Positions 1 to 12,800 of a DNA stretch of 64,000 nucleotides are shown in pieces. The number at the start of each line of letters is the position of its first letter. The first letter of the stretch is position 1. Made by a program: the position numbers and the translations under genes. The notes below the pieces were generated by a model. It made no database searches and was not told the DNA's origin. It saw only the letters and a program-made list of their open reading frames with translations. Source of the DNA: Aquila chrysaetos chrysaetos (Eukaryota > Chordata > Aves > Accipitriformes > Accipitridae); the NCBI RefSeq assembly GCF_900496995.4, contig NC_044012.1, positions 22,234,759 to 22,298,758 on the forward strand, given 5' to 3'.

Positions 1-2343
1 TGAAATACACAGTCCTAACTTCCCCAAAGCTTTGTGACCATCTAAAATGTTTTCTCCTAAAAATTTATGAAAAAAGACAGACTGTCTGACGATATGGGGA
101 ATGGTGGGATGGGAGGAATCTCAAGGAAGTCTGCATAGTTTGTCAGATGTACGGAACAGACCAAGGAAAGCTTGAAAAAATAATGCATTTTCCCTCACAG
201 TCTGTCAGTAACCTCAGGATTTTACTTTAACTATAAAATAATAATTTAAAAATATTAGACTAATGTTAGTAAGAAAAAACCCAAGTTATTTAAGTACCTA
301 CTAGATGAGATGCTTCTGGCTACTCATGCCTCCACAGCAGAATATCACAGTGTAAGCACACCCATGCACTTGAAATATCTCATTTACCCCTGCTTTAAGA
401 GACATCTTTTCAAATGCTTCAGCACAGTGGGAGTTTCAGAAGCATTAATCACCTCTGAAACAGTGGCAGAGACACAGGGGTGTCTTTGGTGGACAATACC
501 TTTATTCTGCTTTTTGTTTCACATAAAGATGGCTTTTACAGGGGATCTTTGATACTGTCTCATCATCCATTCTTCTACAGCATTTCTTCCCCCCTTCCTT
601 ATTTTATTTTTCAGCATTTTTTTTTTTATTCTTTGGTGAAAGTCATCTGTGGCATTGCTTGCACTCAAGCTTACAGGTTCAAAAAATGATTTACAGGAGA
701 AGTTCTTACTGCATGTTATCTCCCAATCTGTAGCCTCTGTTCCCTTCCTTCCTGGTTTGAGAGGAGCATGACTCAGCTCACAGTAAAAAGAGCAAGTTCT
801 ATTTAAGTAAATTAAAATGGACAATGACCAATCCCAGAAGCTTTTGTTAGGCAGCTTCTATTTATGTGCAACTGTAAAAAGCAAGATTTTTAAAAAATGT
901 TATGAATTAGACCTGAGCCACCAACTCATTCACCTATCATGTTATTAAATAAAAAATGAACTGTTAAATGCATTAAACTCTGCCCCAGTCAACGTGGCAA
1001 GAAAGCCTATTAAATGTGCAGCACCTCCAGACAAAACAGTTTTTCAGCAGTGCTTTTAATCCCTTACCAGTAATCAATTATCCTTCAAGCTCCCACACTG
1101 TACAATTAGAAGTGCTTCCAGAAGGTGACTGGTAATTCATCAGGAAACTACATTTTCCTTCTTACTAACTCACTCTTTTGACCTTTTTCTGCAAGATCTT
1201 GCACATATCAACAGCAAAGCCATTTTTCCTTTAAACATCATTTCTCCCTCTGAGCAGGTTTTTCCACATATACTACAAACTTAAAACTAAATGTTAATAT
1301 ACACAATTTAGGCCTCAAAATTTAGCTCTCAAAGGAGCAATATGGAAAATAAAATTTGACTCCCTTAAAGAAACAGTCAGTTACCAATTTCATCATTTTT
1401 ATCCTTAAGGGGAACCAACTGAAATCTTAATCATACTTTCCCAAATAAAGTATTTCTTCAGCTTAATGCTTCTCCAGTGGTACCCAAAGCATTCCTTGAT
1501 ACACAAATCTGTGCACAATCATGTTTTTAGCCTGAAAAACATTTGGAGTTCCTCATTAATAGCTGCTGCCATAGACAGAAGCAAGTCTTCACTTTCAGTC
1601 AGGAGTCTCAAATTATTCTAAGGAGGACCCAAAAGCCACTTAAAAATAACATTATAACAGCCCTTTCATTGATGGGGAGACAAAGCCATACAATAACCTG
1701 TCAAAAACCATACAGCCTGCTGCTCTTTGCATAAACAAAATTAAAACCCAAGAGCATCTTTGCCTGGACACCTCTGCTACTGCTTACAGGCAGTCATTTT
1801 CAACCCAGCCTTTGTGAGACAGCTGCCTGCTCACAAGACACTCATCCCTCAAGTCTTTCATCAGGCTTACACACTGCTGAACGTTCTGGCCCAAATCTCA
1901 CGTTTCAGCTTCTACAAACCCTCGAAAAGTACACAGGTGCATCAATGCTCCCACATGTTGCTCCACAGAAGAGGGCTAATGTCACACAGCAGCATCCCCC
2001 ATTGTCTGGCCTGATGCAAGACATATAAATCACCATACCACCTCTCATCATGAAGGCACAGTTCTGACCTAGGTGGCACACAAATTGACTCAGGGAGAGC
2101 TGTGACAGAGGAGAAACAGTTTCTCCACTGCAATCACTGTCCCTCCCAAGTCCCCCACCCCTGAGATTAAGCCTCAGGTTTCTGTACAACAGGCCTATAT
2201 GGTGCGAGTGGGATTGATACCTCAAAACATCCTCCCAACACTAACAATGTCACACCAAGGTTTTACAGTTAAAGTTACCTTCACATTAACAATGTTTTTA
2301 ACACCTTCTACCTGCCTGTGAAACAAGGTCTAGCAACAGCAAC
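1..2343. other. CMTR2 3' flank, probably partly 3' UTR
   Basis: AT-rich sequence downstream of the CMTR2 stop codon (the gene runs leftwards). No open frame here resembles a known protein, and no RNA gene is recognisable. Part of it is probably CMTR2 3' UTR, because no minus-strand AATAAA was noticed between the stop and about position 630. The actual transcript end cannot be fixed from sequence alone. Confidence 0.5.
603..630 (-). terminator. candidate CMTR2 polyadenylation signals
   Basis: Plus-strand TTTATT at 603-608 and 625-630 reads AATAAA on the minus strand, and another lies at 501-506. These are the first canonical signals I found downstream of the CMTR2 stop, which would give a 3' UTR of about 1.7 kb. 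The stretch is T-rich, so chance matches are likely. Confidence 0.3.
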
Positions 2344-4659
2344 TCACTCAACTCTAGAATTATTCTTTAGTGAAATATTACTAGTCATTTGCTGCTGCTT
2401 AGCTTGCACAATCAAGTGGAGTTGTCTCTTTGCAATGGCTGTGTTCAAATCCCATAAGAACTCCAACAGTTTGCCCTGGAGGAGAACCTCCATAGGCACA
2501 AACTGCAAAACTTGCTGGGGAGAGTCCGTATCTAATAAAGAGCTCATTAGTTTCTTCAGATGCTGCAGATATTCAACAACTGGATTTGGGAGGCCTCGGT
2601 AACCAACACACAGCAAAGCAGTGCTAGTCCTTAGTGGTTCATGGGAGGTCGGACAAGCAAACGTGATATATCTGAAACAGCAATGCAGTACAAAGACCAG
2701 GCCAGCTGTGAAGCGTGTAAAACAAGAAAGAATAGGCAAAATCAATGCATCTCCCATTGTAAGCTGATTCAATGAATGCAGAACACACTCCAAAAGCTGT
2801 TGCTGGTACTTTGGTTCCCCATCATAAAGCAAAGAGAAGCTAAAAGTCAGCAGTGTGGCCGAGTCCAGGAGCTTTATTTCCATACTGGGTTGGTTTTCAG
2901 TATCACAGAGGGATGGAAAGTCTACCACAAGGCACTTGAATTGGTCACTACATCTTTCATTTAGGACTTCCTGATGTCTCCGGGAAAGATCAGACACTTC
3001 TGCCAGTATCAGTTCCCCAGGAAGAACTTCACAGGAGTGACAAATCTGCAGCATTTGTCTGCTTTTCAGCCTCCCCCCCACCAATTCATTCATAGCTTCA
3101 TTAAGATTTTCGAAGACTTGACCATCACAAAACGGAGAACGTTTTACCACTGGTAGTCTTTTTCCTTCCAAAATGTACCACAAGCTACACTCGAGGTTAG
3201 AAGACGATCCTTCCAAGATGCACATTTTACCAGCATTGTTTAAACTATGTTCTTCAGCCCAGTGATTAAAACAGCCCTTTGCCACTTTATCATTCCATGT
3301 CAGGGTTTCCAGCATCTTCCTTTCATTGTACGTATTAAAATATTTGTTTCTTTGCCCAAACCATTTTGCATTCATGCTGCAACCAGTCTGAGATTTCTTG
3401 ACAAGCCAGTTATTTCTGGCAATGGGTTTCATATGAAGTCTTTGCATGAAGAACTCTACTGCACAATCTCTTAACTTGTTCAGTTTCATCTGCTCTGCTT
3501 CTTCCATGCGCTCAAAGAGATGGATATTCTCAGAGATAGTCTCTACCTGGCACTTGTGGAAGAACATGCAACACTCTTCATGTATTTTAAGAAAAGATTC
3601 TGGCAGCATATGCTGGGGAAAAAGTGCTTTGTTGACCATTTCTGTTCCAAAGTTCTGTATCATCTTAGAAAGCAGCAGATGAATGCTTTCTCTGCCCATA
3701 TAACGAAGACAAATCACATAGGCCTCCGAGTTTCCAGCTTTGCTAGTGGCTGGCTTAAAGACATGGACCTCCTCAAAAGAGCAGTTTAGCAGAAAGAGCA
3801 GATTGGTAGAACTGTGTTCAAACAGCGTAAACATCTTCAAAACAAAGGATCCTCCAGCGCCTAGGATCATTAAAGCAGTGACCGTTTCACAGTAATGAAG
3901 GGGTGAGACAAGAGCCTCCTGTTCACCTGGATTTCCCTGGCAATCAAAGCTGCCATCAGCAGTTACCAAGTGAACTGTGGCCATATTACTTACAAAGTTC
4001 TGAAGTCCTGTTAGATGTTTCAATGTCATCACATCACCAGTGTTATCCGGGCCAAAGTACCACCACGGCAACGTATTTGCTATAAGACGGTCATCCATGA
4101 TCATCATCAGGGTGTCGTTTGCTTCATGATAGGGGTTTAGAGTATTAGCTACCCAATTCCAGTCACAAGGGACATGGTGGGATTTCAAGTAGTGATTGAG
4201 ACTGGCTATAAAAGCTCCAGGTGCTTCACAGAGATGGACAGAATTCAGTTCTCCATCCTGAAGAGCTTCTTCAGGGAGAAGAGGAAAACTGCACAGGATC
4301 TCGTGAAACTTGCACCACGCCTGGGTACACAGCTCAGCATTCACAGATTTCTTCACATGAGGAATTATTTTCCCCGCTTTATTGGTAAACGAGGTGTGCT
4401 GGTGCCATTTATCCAGATTCTTATCACTCAGTTGATTCTTCACTTCATTCATAGAGTTCTTCAGAGCCAGGAGTGAGTTGAATTCCTTGTGATTGCATGT
4501 AAAAGCATCACTGGGATCTGGTAGCTGCCATTCATTATTCACTGGCTTAGTGTAAGTAAACTTCTTCGCAAAGAGCTTCTCAATTTCAGAAAGAATTTCA
4601 GGACTGAACTTTTCAAGGTTTGCAGTCTGGTCAACATAAGGCTTCTTACATTTGTTCAT
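2344..4659 (-). CDS. CMTR2: cap-specific mRNA 2'-O-methyltransferase 2 (single coding exon)
   Basis: A 771-residue protein, matching the roughly 770 residues of vertebrate CMTR2 (FTSJD1). The enzyme methylates the 2'-O of the second transcribed nucleotide of capped mRNA (cap-2), using S-adenosylmethionine. Visible features are an FtsJ/Rossmann methyltransferase domain at about residues 110-320, a SAM-binding segment LCEAPGAF at 143-150, and a Lys-Asp-Lys catalytic set at K117, D235 (in TADGSFD) and K275 (in SFVLK). A second, presumably non-catalytic methyltransferase-like domain fills the C-terminal half. The whole coding region is one exon, as I recall for the mammalian gene. The ATG at 4659-4657 lies 19 bases inside this exon, whose acceptor (pyrimidine tract then CAG) ends at 4679. 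No frameshift is seen. It is transcribed away from the PNP gene. Confidence 0.97.
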   Translation of the reverse strand: MNKCKKPYVDQTANLEKFSPEILSEIEKLFAKKFTYTKPVNNEWQLPDPSDAFTCNHKEFNSLLALKNSMNEVKNQLSDKNLDKWHQHTSFTNKAGKIIPHVKKSVNAELCTQAWCKFHEILCSFPLLPEEALQDGELNSVHLCEAPGAFIASLNHYLKSHHVPCDWNWVANTLNPYHEANDTLMMIMDDRLIANTLPWWYFGPDNTGDVMTLKHLTGLQNFVSNMATVHLVTADGSFDCQGNPGEQEALVSPLHYCETVTALMILGAGGSFVLKMFTLFEHSSTNLLFLLNCSFEEVHVFKPATSKAGNSEAYVICLRYMGRESIHLLLSKMIQNFGTEMVNKALFPQHMLPESFLKIHEECCMFFHKCQVETISENIHLFERMEEAEQMKLNKLRDCAVEFFMQRLHMKPIARNNWLVKKSQTGCSMNAKWFGQRNKYFNTYNERKMLETLTWNDKVAKGCFNHWAEEHSLNNAGKMCILEGSSSNLECSLWYILEGKRLPVVKRSPFCDGQVFENLNEAMNELVGGRLKSRQMLQICHSCEVLPGELILAEVSDLSRRHQEVLNERCSDQFKCLVVDFPSLCDTENQPSMEIKLLDSATLLTFSFSLLYDGEPKYQQQLLECVLHSLNQLTMGDALILPILSCFTRFTAGLVFVLHCCFRYITFACPTSHEPLRTSTALLCVGYRGLPNPVVEYLQHLKKLMSSLLDTDSPQQVLQFVPMEVLLQGKLLEFLWDLNTAIAKRQLHLIVQAKQQQMTSNISLKNNSRVE

Positions 4660-4678
4660 TCTTGGACTGATTCACAAC

Positions 4679-6678
4679 CTGGAGAACAGCACGGGAGAAG
4701 AAACACTGTCACTCCAGTCATACATATATATGTATATAAAAATAGACAAAGCTTTTTTAAAAAAAAAAAAAATTTCTCCTGTTTAACCTCTGTATTCCAG
4801 AATGAGAGAAATGCTTCACAGAATCATGCACCAATGAGGAAAATAAATGAGGGCTATCCTGAACAAGGCTATTTGGAAATCAGGAGGTTCACAGGTCCAA
4901 TCACCCTTCATGCTATTTACATAGAAAGTAAAGAAGACTTGGCTGCTGCTTTGGCTCTTTGCTGATCTCCGAATACTCTGCTCACTATATAGGTCTAAAC
5001 ACTTACATACAAGTATCTCTCGGTCACAAAAGAGACCATACCACATGCTACACAAATTAAATAAGTGGCTCAGAAATCTTTTCATCCGATTATAGTAATA
5101 TTTATCCGAGAGCTCAAAGTACAGAGAGCAGGGAGCCACAAGCAACAGCAGCTTTGAGAGGGAGCACAGCTGCTCCTCCTATTTCCCAAAAGCTAACACT
5201 CACACCTCTTCCACCAAACCCAGTGTGATGCTGGGAGAACCCCCTCAATAACAGCCCCTTAGCTGAAGAGACCCTGGTGAGAGGTTTAACACCAGCCTGC
5301 AAGCAAAACCCCTTTTCTGTGCTCAGCATCACAGCTCTCTGCCAGGCCTCTGCAAGTCCTTACACCTAGCTTTCCCTACTGGAAAAATAGCGATAAATGC
5401 AAAGTGAGAAGAGACTGTTCCATCTGTGGTCAATGCTAACTGGTGCTTGATGTTAAAGAAGAAAGTAGTACAAAGCGTTGTGCTTTGAGTGGATAAAGGC
5501 AGACTAACACAAGCATACTCCACGCAAAGCTAACGAGTCTGCTATCATCTGCTCCAATGCACAGCACAAAGCACACAAGGCAGAAGTTAGGTTCACTAAC
5601 CAGAAATCAGCCAGCCAGCAATCTATTCAATACTAAGATGTTCATTTAAGCAAAATAATTTAAATCAAAATTACCGCAAGAGACAGGAAATCTCTCAGCA
5701 TATCATTTTAATCATCCCCCAAATCATCCCATTCCCTCAGAAGCAAAATACAGTGATCTTAAGTGTTATAAAACAGTTCAGTGTGGAAAAAAATACTAGG
5801 TTAAAATTGAAAGAGTGGAGAAACTTTGGAAGCAAACAGGACAAAGAATGGCCAACCTAAACACTTTACTCCTCCCCTTGAGTCCACATAGCATGTCAGG
5901 CCACAGCCCCACAACCATGGCCGTCTGCTCACATAACCAGCAGCCCTCTGAGGAGAAGCACATAGTTATATACATACCAGTGAAGTTTCACCTCTCACTT
6001 CCCCAGTTTGACTGCATTTCAATAAGCATATTTACTTTCACTTTCCTTTATGCAGATGTATTTTGGCTTTAATCTAGTCCCTTCTCACCACATGCACTGG
6101 GGAGAAGAGAAAAACGGAGGGAAACCCAGGAGACCCTTGTGCCCTAAACCAGTTTTACTTCATTTTTAAATACAAACTATATGCATGGCCTTTTAATTAC
6201 AGCTCACACCAGCAAACCCCTAAACAAGCTATCATCCAAAGCACGACAAGGGAACAGGCAGACAATCACCTGCTTTTTGCTTTTTTTATAATTATTTCCA
6301 GTCCCCACTGGCCTGGACTCGATGCAAACCCGCTTAAGGGCTCTAGGCTCCTCCCCATCCTGCAGCTCCTCACCCATCCCAGCGCCGGGGGAAGGCCACC
6401 GCCCCGCACACCAGACCCCCTCTCCCCTGCCTAGCAGCCAGCCCCGGCGCACGCTGGGGGCTCACAGGGCCGCGGCCCTCCCCGCCCCGGGGAAACCCGC
6501 TCTCGCCTTCCCGCCCGCCGCCGCGCTACAGCCCGCCCCGCCGCAGCGCGGCCCTGTCGCCTCCCTCCGCCCCCGGCCGCTCGTAGAGCCGCGCCCGGCC
6601 GAGGTGTCTCCCCGCGCCGCCCGCTCGCTACGCGAGGCCGCGGGTGCCGCGCGGCCTAGAAAGAACCGCCGCTCTTAC
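4679..6678 (-). other. CMTR2 5' UTR intron (inferred)
   Basis: On the minus strand a strong donor (CCGG|GTAAGAG) begins at 6678. A good acceptor (a pyrimidine-rich tract ending TTCTCCAG) ends at 4679, just upstream of the CMTR2 ATG. The roughly 2 kb between contains only short meaningless frames. Additional 5' UTR exons inside it cannot be excluded without transcript data. Confidence 0.65.
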
Positions 6679-6830
6679 CCGGCAGGCTGCGGCGGGAAGG
6701 GAAAGGAGGCAGGCCCGGCCCCCTCGCTCCGCCGCCCGGCCTCGCTACGGCCGCTCCTCGCCGCCCTGCCCTCTCCTCAGCAGGGCGCCGCAGGCACCTC
6801 CCCCCGGGCCAGGAGAGCTTCTACTTATTT
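6340..6830 (-). promoter_or_regulatory. CpG island promoter and 5' UTR exon of CMTR2
   Basis: An abrupt switch from AT-rich to very GC/CpG-rich sequence. On the minus strand the inferred first exon ends at 6679 with a GTAAGAG donor. No TATA box is evident, which suits a housekeeping CpG-island promoter. The transcription start should lie between 6680 and about 6830. The only divergent plus-strand frames are GC-driven and match nothing. Confidence 0.7.
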
Positions 6831-6849
6831 ATTTATTAAATAAACACGG

Positions 6850-9800
6850 AGGGTTTTTTCAGGGGCGGAAGACGTGGGGAGTCACCCATCGCTGTTACTG
6901 CTGGGAGAGGGTGAGGAGCCGCCAGGGCCTGCGTTCCCCGAGTGAAGGCTGCTCAGGCAGGGCAGGAGGCGGGTCACCTGTTCGAGGCCATTTCATTCAC
7001 AGGAGCTAAGAGGCAGGCTGCTTTTCACCAGAAGACTCAGCTTATTTGAGCTGGCTGGCTTTTTCAGCGGCTGGGGAGGGGGGGAGCAGAGGAACAGCAG
7101 CCTAAAAGAAATAAATATTTGTAGAAGTTATTCAACTAGCGCTTACCACACAGTAATAGTTACAGGTTGCTCACAGAAAAACCAGGAGGAAGGCTTCACT
7201 GGGATCTGCTAACAACCCATTGGAGAGGAAGGGCATCTTTTAACTTAAAGACTTGCGACATCTGCCCTGCAGACACAGCTGACCAAGGAGCAGAGCCAGA
7301 GCAAAGCACCATCATCTCCCAGGCCTACAGATGCCACATCTCAAGACACACTCTCCAGGCCAGCGTCCATCTCCAGAGTCAGCAGTGATGTTCCTCAAGA
7401 GTTCGCTTTGGCCTCTGTAACCCACAAGCAGATAGTTCAGACAACTTTTGCACATGATAACCCATTTTGCTGCCCTTTCTAAATCCCCAGGAGACTTGTT
7501 ACACCCAACTTGGATTAGCAGGAGGCAAGAACTTTGAAATATTAACAGAGTAATAATGAGCAGAATCAAGCATGTAGTGCAACATCCCTGGAAATACACA
7601 TGCACTTTCTAGATGGCAAAACAGCATCTAATCTGCAAGCAGAGACAGGAAGGTCAAAGCAGATTAATTACTACAGCAGACAGAGGGTGCAAGCTGCTCT
7701 CAAGGTTTAAATATTGTGGGCATTTTCTTCTACGTAGGTTAGGGAATGAGGCACTTGCCGGCCCATTTGGGAACAAACAGCCAACGATGTAGCATGAGTT
7801 AGCAGAAACCCTTTTGCTTCAATGCCAGGCTTGGTGCTATTGACTTTTGCACTCTCACATATTTCTCCTTGATGAAGCACGATCCAGCCCTAAGCCAGAA
7901 GTAGTTTTAGCACAGAAATTCAGTGCTATGAGTACTAGGTGCTCCAGAAGTGATAAAACTAGGGAAAATTTTGCTAGAGGCTCAGTAATTCATAGAAAGC
8001 CTGACATGTCCATCTTAAGTATATAATAATAATAACACACAGGTAAATGATCTTTTCTCCTGCTCTACATACATTAGAGAACTCAAAAGTAATAACTGAA
8101 TATATAAAACTATGAACAGAGAACCTCCCTCTCCCCTTTTAAGCTATTTACTTGTTTTCTAAAATGAAACAATATTGCTACAAAACAGAAAGAGCCTTAA
8201 GTATAGAAAAAACACTATACTACCCGTAAACACGATACAGAACTAAAATTTGTTCTTTCAATCCCTTAAAAAAAATAATGCTTTTTTAAAGCTAAAATTG
8301 CCATATTCACTCCAATAAGCACTATAACAAAAAGATACTAGTTAGCTTATCCAAAAGAAGCTTTCCCCAAGAAAAAAGAGCTTAGGTGTGGATGTAAGAT
8401 TTGTATGTATGTCTGCAATGCCTCTTCACCTTTTGATTGGCCTGTTTGAAAATCACTTTCCAATCAATCAACATCTTTGGCTACTTAAAGATGGGAGGGA
8501 AAGCTGGGGTAAATTAATTAATGTAGCTGAGCAGTTAGTGAGGTAGGTAGCTGAAGGTGTTGTTGGTTTTCCAGTGTATGTTGTGGTCTCTATTTAAATT
8601 TGATTGTATCAAGTATATAGGAACATCATTGTTAATTTTTTTTTTTCTTATGTTTACCCTAGACAAACTTCAAGCTACTGGGAATGTAAAAGGCGTGTTA
8701 TAGTCTGAAATGTTTTCTTTTTGTAGTAAAAACTACCCCATCGTTCCTTTAGTTTTGGCTTTCTCTCTGATATCTCTAGTGACACTGTGATGTTTCAATT
8801 ATGTTCCTTTTGTTATTCCTGCATGCTCACACAACAAACACAAGACTTGCAGTGACTGAGTTCTGTGGACAACAGGTTATTTAAATCATTAAATTTGATT
8901 CCTTTTAATCTTTTTCTTAAACCTTTAACACTACCTTTAAAATCCCCTTTTTTCTGTTCTGGAATTCTGAACTGTTTGGATAATACCAGTAGGAGAGCAA
9001 CTACAACTCGGCATGTGGGGTAAAGTGGTAAGTTAGTAAGGCTTTTACTACAGCCAATAGCTTCTCTGTGTCACGATCTGCTGGATTACTGAAGATAAGG
9101 ATCTCCCAAAATACAAGGAAGAACTATTCATCACTGAGCTTGCCAATTCCAAGATTCCCAGCTAAAAGAAATACAAGGAAATAGCATGCTTAAGAAAAAT
9201 ATGATGCTTCTTCTGAAATAAAACCTTTAACCCAGCTTGTGAGTTTTGTTTTCCTCCTATGTTTTCCCAAATCTCTTCAAGTTAAAGCAGAAATTCAAGT
9301 AGATACTTGTGTCTTATGTTAAATAATCTCTTTTTCTATCCATGTGAGACACTCAAAATGGGAATGTAGCACTTTCTTCCTGGTTTAGTCCTGCTTTTGT
9401 GGAACTAATCTTCTATTAGCTGATCTTTTCCCTATCAGATCATGAGATGTGTGCACAGCTGTGGCACCAAAAGCCCCAACCAGAAGCATCTGTCTTTAAA
9501 GGAACATTGTCCAGTTAAACATTGGGAGTTAAACATCTGACTAAGAACAGAGTAGTCTTGTTTATGCCTCTGACTTTTTTATTAGCCAAAATAGCAAAAT
9601 GCATATAAAGTATAAGCATGCTATGTGATGGAGCTGAGGAGTGTTGCTGCAGTGTTTGGGAGCTCTTTTAATCATATCGGATATGCAAGAAGGCTGCTGG
9701 GAGGCCTATGCTGAACCCTGGAAGAAACTTCATAGGTTTGACACCGCACCCAGTACTTCTCACCCTGCTTCTAAAGATCAGCCCAAAAAATGTGTAATTT

Positions 9801-12800
9801 TGCCTCAGATCTCACCATGTTTTTAGTTATCACTGTGCAGGATGCAGTATGTTTGTAAGCTGAGGAGATAGCATTGGTCTTTCAAAAACAGGCAGGTAAC
9901 AGCTTGCTTTTTTTTGTAAAAGTGCAGAGCAAACTTTCAAAGCTGAAGGAAAGATTTACAGGGATACTTTTGGCTAATAGTTTCCCCACAGGGATTTGCA
10001 AAGGCACATCAGTTGCACAAATCCCACCTAGCTTCAGCCTTCTTGAGATCACTAGAGGATCTTGCTGCATACTTGTCTGTAGGTCTGGCTGTACCAGTGT
10101 GTTTTTAAAGCTCATTGTGGGCAGTTCTAGAGGAATACTTTGGATTAAAACTGAAAGGCCACCATGGGGGGGCTCCTGAAGGGCTCAGCTGTGACTTCTG
10201 TGCTGTGGTTACGTTATGATCTGCATAACCTGAGTCCATGCCAGGAGGAGGCAGCCATCCAAATGGGACCGTGAGGTTAATGCTGCCGATTCACCTGGAA
10301 CCAGTTTCACATATGGCTGAGCCCTCTCCAACAGTTGAGAGGTGGGACTGTTAAGGAGCCCTTGCTATCTCGCACCCTTTGAGCCCCATCTGGGGCTGTG
10401 TCCCATATTTTACGTCTTGTGGCTCTCGGCTATATCAAGAAATGGGTGTGTGGTGCATGATGCTGGGAAGGCTGGTTGCCCTTAATGCAGTGGCTTCGCA
10501 TGACCTTGGGGACCAGTCTCTAAGGGCTCTTGTTCTGCTTCTGGCTTGCAGTCCAAAGTCAGGCAGGTTTGCATTTCACTTTCCTCACTGGAGGAATTGC
10601 AGCCACGGTCTGCTACAGTGAAAGTGAGTTCTGAGACTTCATGTATAATGTAGACAATTATTAAAATGATCTACAGTTGTCTAAACTTTGCTTCGTTACA
10701 GAAAAATCACTGAAATGGAAATTAAAAGGAAAAAACCTATAGACTATTCAATATTGCGGTATTATTGCACCACAGATGAGATCATGAGGAAGCATTGATC
10801 CTGTTGGGACAGCATAAATACATCCTGATGGACCATGGCTACAAGGGAGATAGTACGTTCACCTGCTGACCTCCAGAAAGCAGTGTTTTCCAAAGAGGGG
10901 TTTTGGGCAAACAGGAACATCGTCCTGGAGACCAGTGAAAGGTCTGCCCTCGAACTCCACTCTGTGAAAGTATTATTGATTATTGAGAGAAAACCAGATC
11001 ACAGAACAGAATAAACTTTAGTCCTGTGTGGTCTCAATATGGGTAAGTGTCCTTCCCAGTGAAAAGTCGTATTCTTCCTATGGACAAGCATACTTGGAGC
11101 TCCAGGCCAGCAGTTGGCTGTGATGCCAGGATACGAACTGTATTTACCTGTGTTGAATACGGGAATATACCTGTTTTCAAGAATCATTAGTGATACAGAC
11201 AGCTGTGTAGTACCATTTAACTACCTGAGAATTGTTTTTCTTCTATGACAGGCCTGAAAGCATTTCTTTCTTCTTCCTTATAATTTTCAGTTCTTTTTTC
11301 AAGTTATTTGTATTGTAGAAGTTATTTGTATTTATTATAGGCCAGAGGCGTATCTGGCCTTTTATAGTCTCTAGTCCACCGGGATCCATGGTTTATTTCC
11401 CACTTACCCTCACTAAAGTGTTGTTGCAGCCCTCCACTATCTTTTCTCCGGAGCTCTCCAATATTTCTGCCTGCCTCAAAGCACTTTCACAGCACACAGC
11501 CCATCCATTCATCCCCTGATGTACATCCCATTCAAGCCTGACATACCACTGATCCCCAGTTGCACTCCTTCTATCCCTTCAGAAAGTACAACTCCCTTCA
11601 AATCCCCACATGATCCTTTTCTTTATACCCTGTCTCTACTGAGTTCCTTGACACAAGCACTTTCACTTCCGCAAAATCCCATGGCCACAACCCCAGCCTT
11701 ATTCTTTAGCCTTCGACACCTCTCCTAGAGCTAGAAGTTGGAAATGTTGGCTGGTCCTAGGACATCTCGGCTCTTTTCCTCATTTCTGTGGTATTGTTTG
11801 TTCACGGATTTGGTCAAGCTGCTTTCCTTTCTGCCTGAGTCTTGTAAAGGTGGTGAGTTTTTACAGAGCTAGCATACAATTTATGAACACCATGTCTGCT
11901 TCCCTGCCAGTGAACATCATGCAACCCTTTACATTAACTGATCTCCACCTGAAAAGCCTTTTTCCCCCACTGCCCTTGCAGGAGGGCTGTTCAGGGCTCC
12001 ACATTTTGGGTAGCTAGAAGCTGTTTTCTGACGTCTAGCCTAACTGAATGTGCATCTCCCCAGCTCCCTGGTGCCTGTCTTAAGTTTCTGTATCTCTCCT
12101 GCCTCCGTGGCAACATTTGCAAGCTGTCATCGGAGCATTGCTTAGTTTTCATTTTGCTCAGCTAACCATGACAAGCTTTTTGAGCGTCTCGTTTTCTGTT
12201 TCCCTGGTCATCCCTTTTCTGCGTTCCTGATGGTCAGAGGTCTCTTTCCTGCCAAGCAGCACACACATCACTTCAGGCAGATCTTCCTTGAGATTGCTAT
12301 TAAAATGATCCGTAGGGGAATAACTTTTCTGGTATATAATTTGATTTTATTTACCTTCCTGCTAACATTCCTGTGGCTGTCTAGGATAGCCAGTGTACAA
12401 ACAAATGATGAGTTTCCCAAACAATGAGTTTCTAAATTGCTGCAAAAATCCTGATTGGTTCTTAGAGTATGTTTAGTAACTTTTTTTAATCAAACCTGGA
12501 ACCTGCACTTCAGGCAATCAGCAGAAAAGCAAAACCTTTGCAGGGTTTATCCATTTCACATTCTTCCAAAACACTGAGGCAGAGTCCTAGCTTTTCTAAG
12601 TACAAGAAATGAAGGAAAAATGCCCCCCAGACAGAGATAAAGGTGAGCACTGCACCCATGGCATGGTAGTGCCTGTAGGACTTTGCTGGGGAGACGCTTT
12701 TTCCTGGACTGGGCTGACTTAAGTTGTCTGCACTGTGTAGACACCCTGGTAATCTTTCTGCAGCTCAGTTCCCTTTCCCAAAAGGGTGATGTGCAGTACA

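Noticed and set aside
4816-4840. Possible reverse CR1 end (CACAGAATCAT)
   Set aside because: Only a short word matches. The rest of the CR1 tail is absent.
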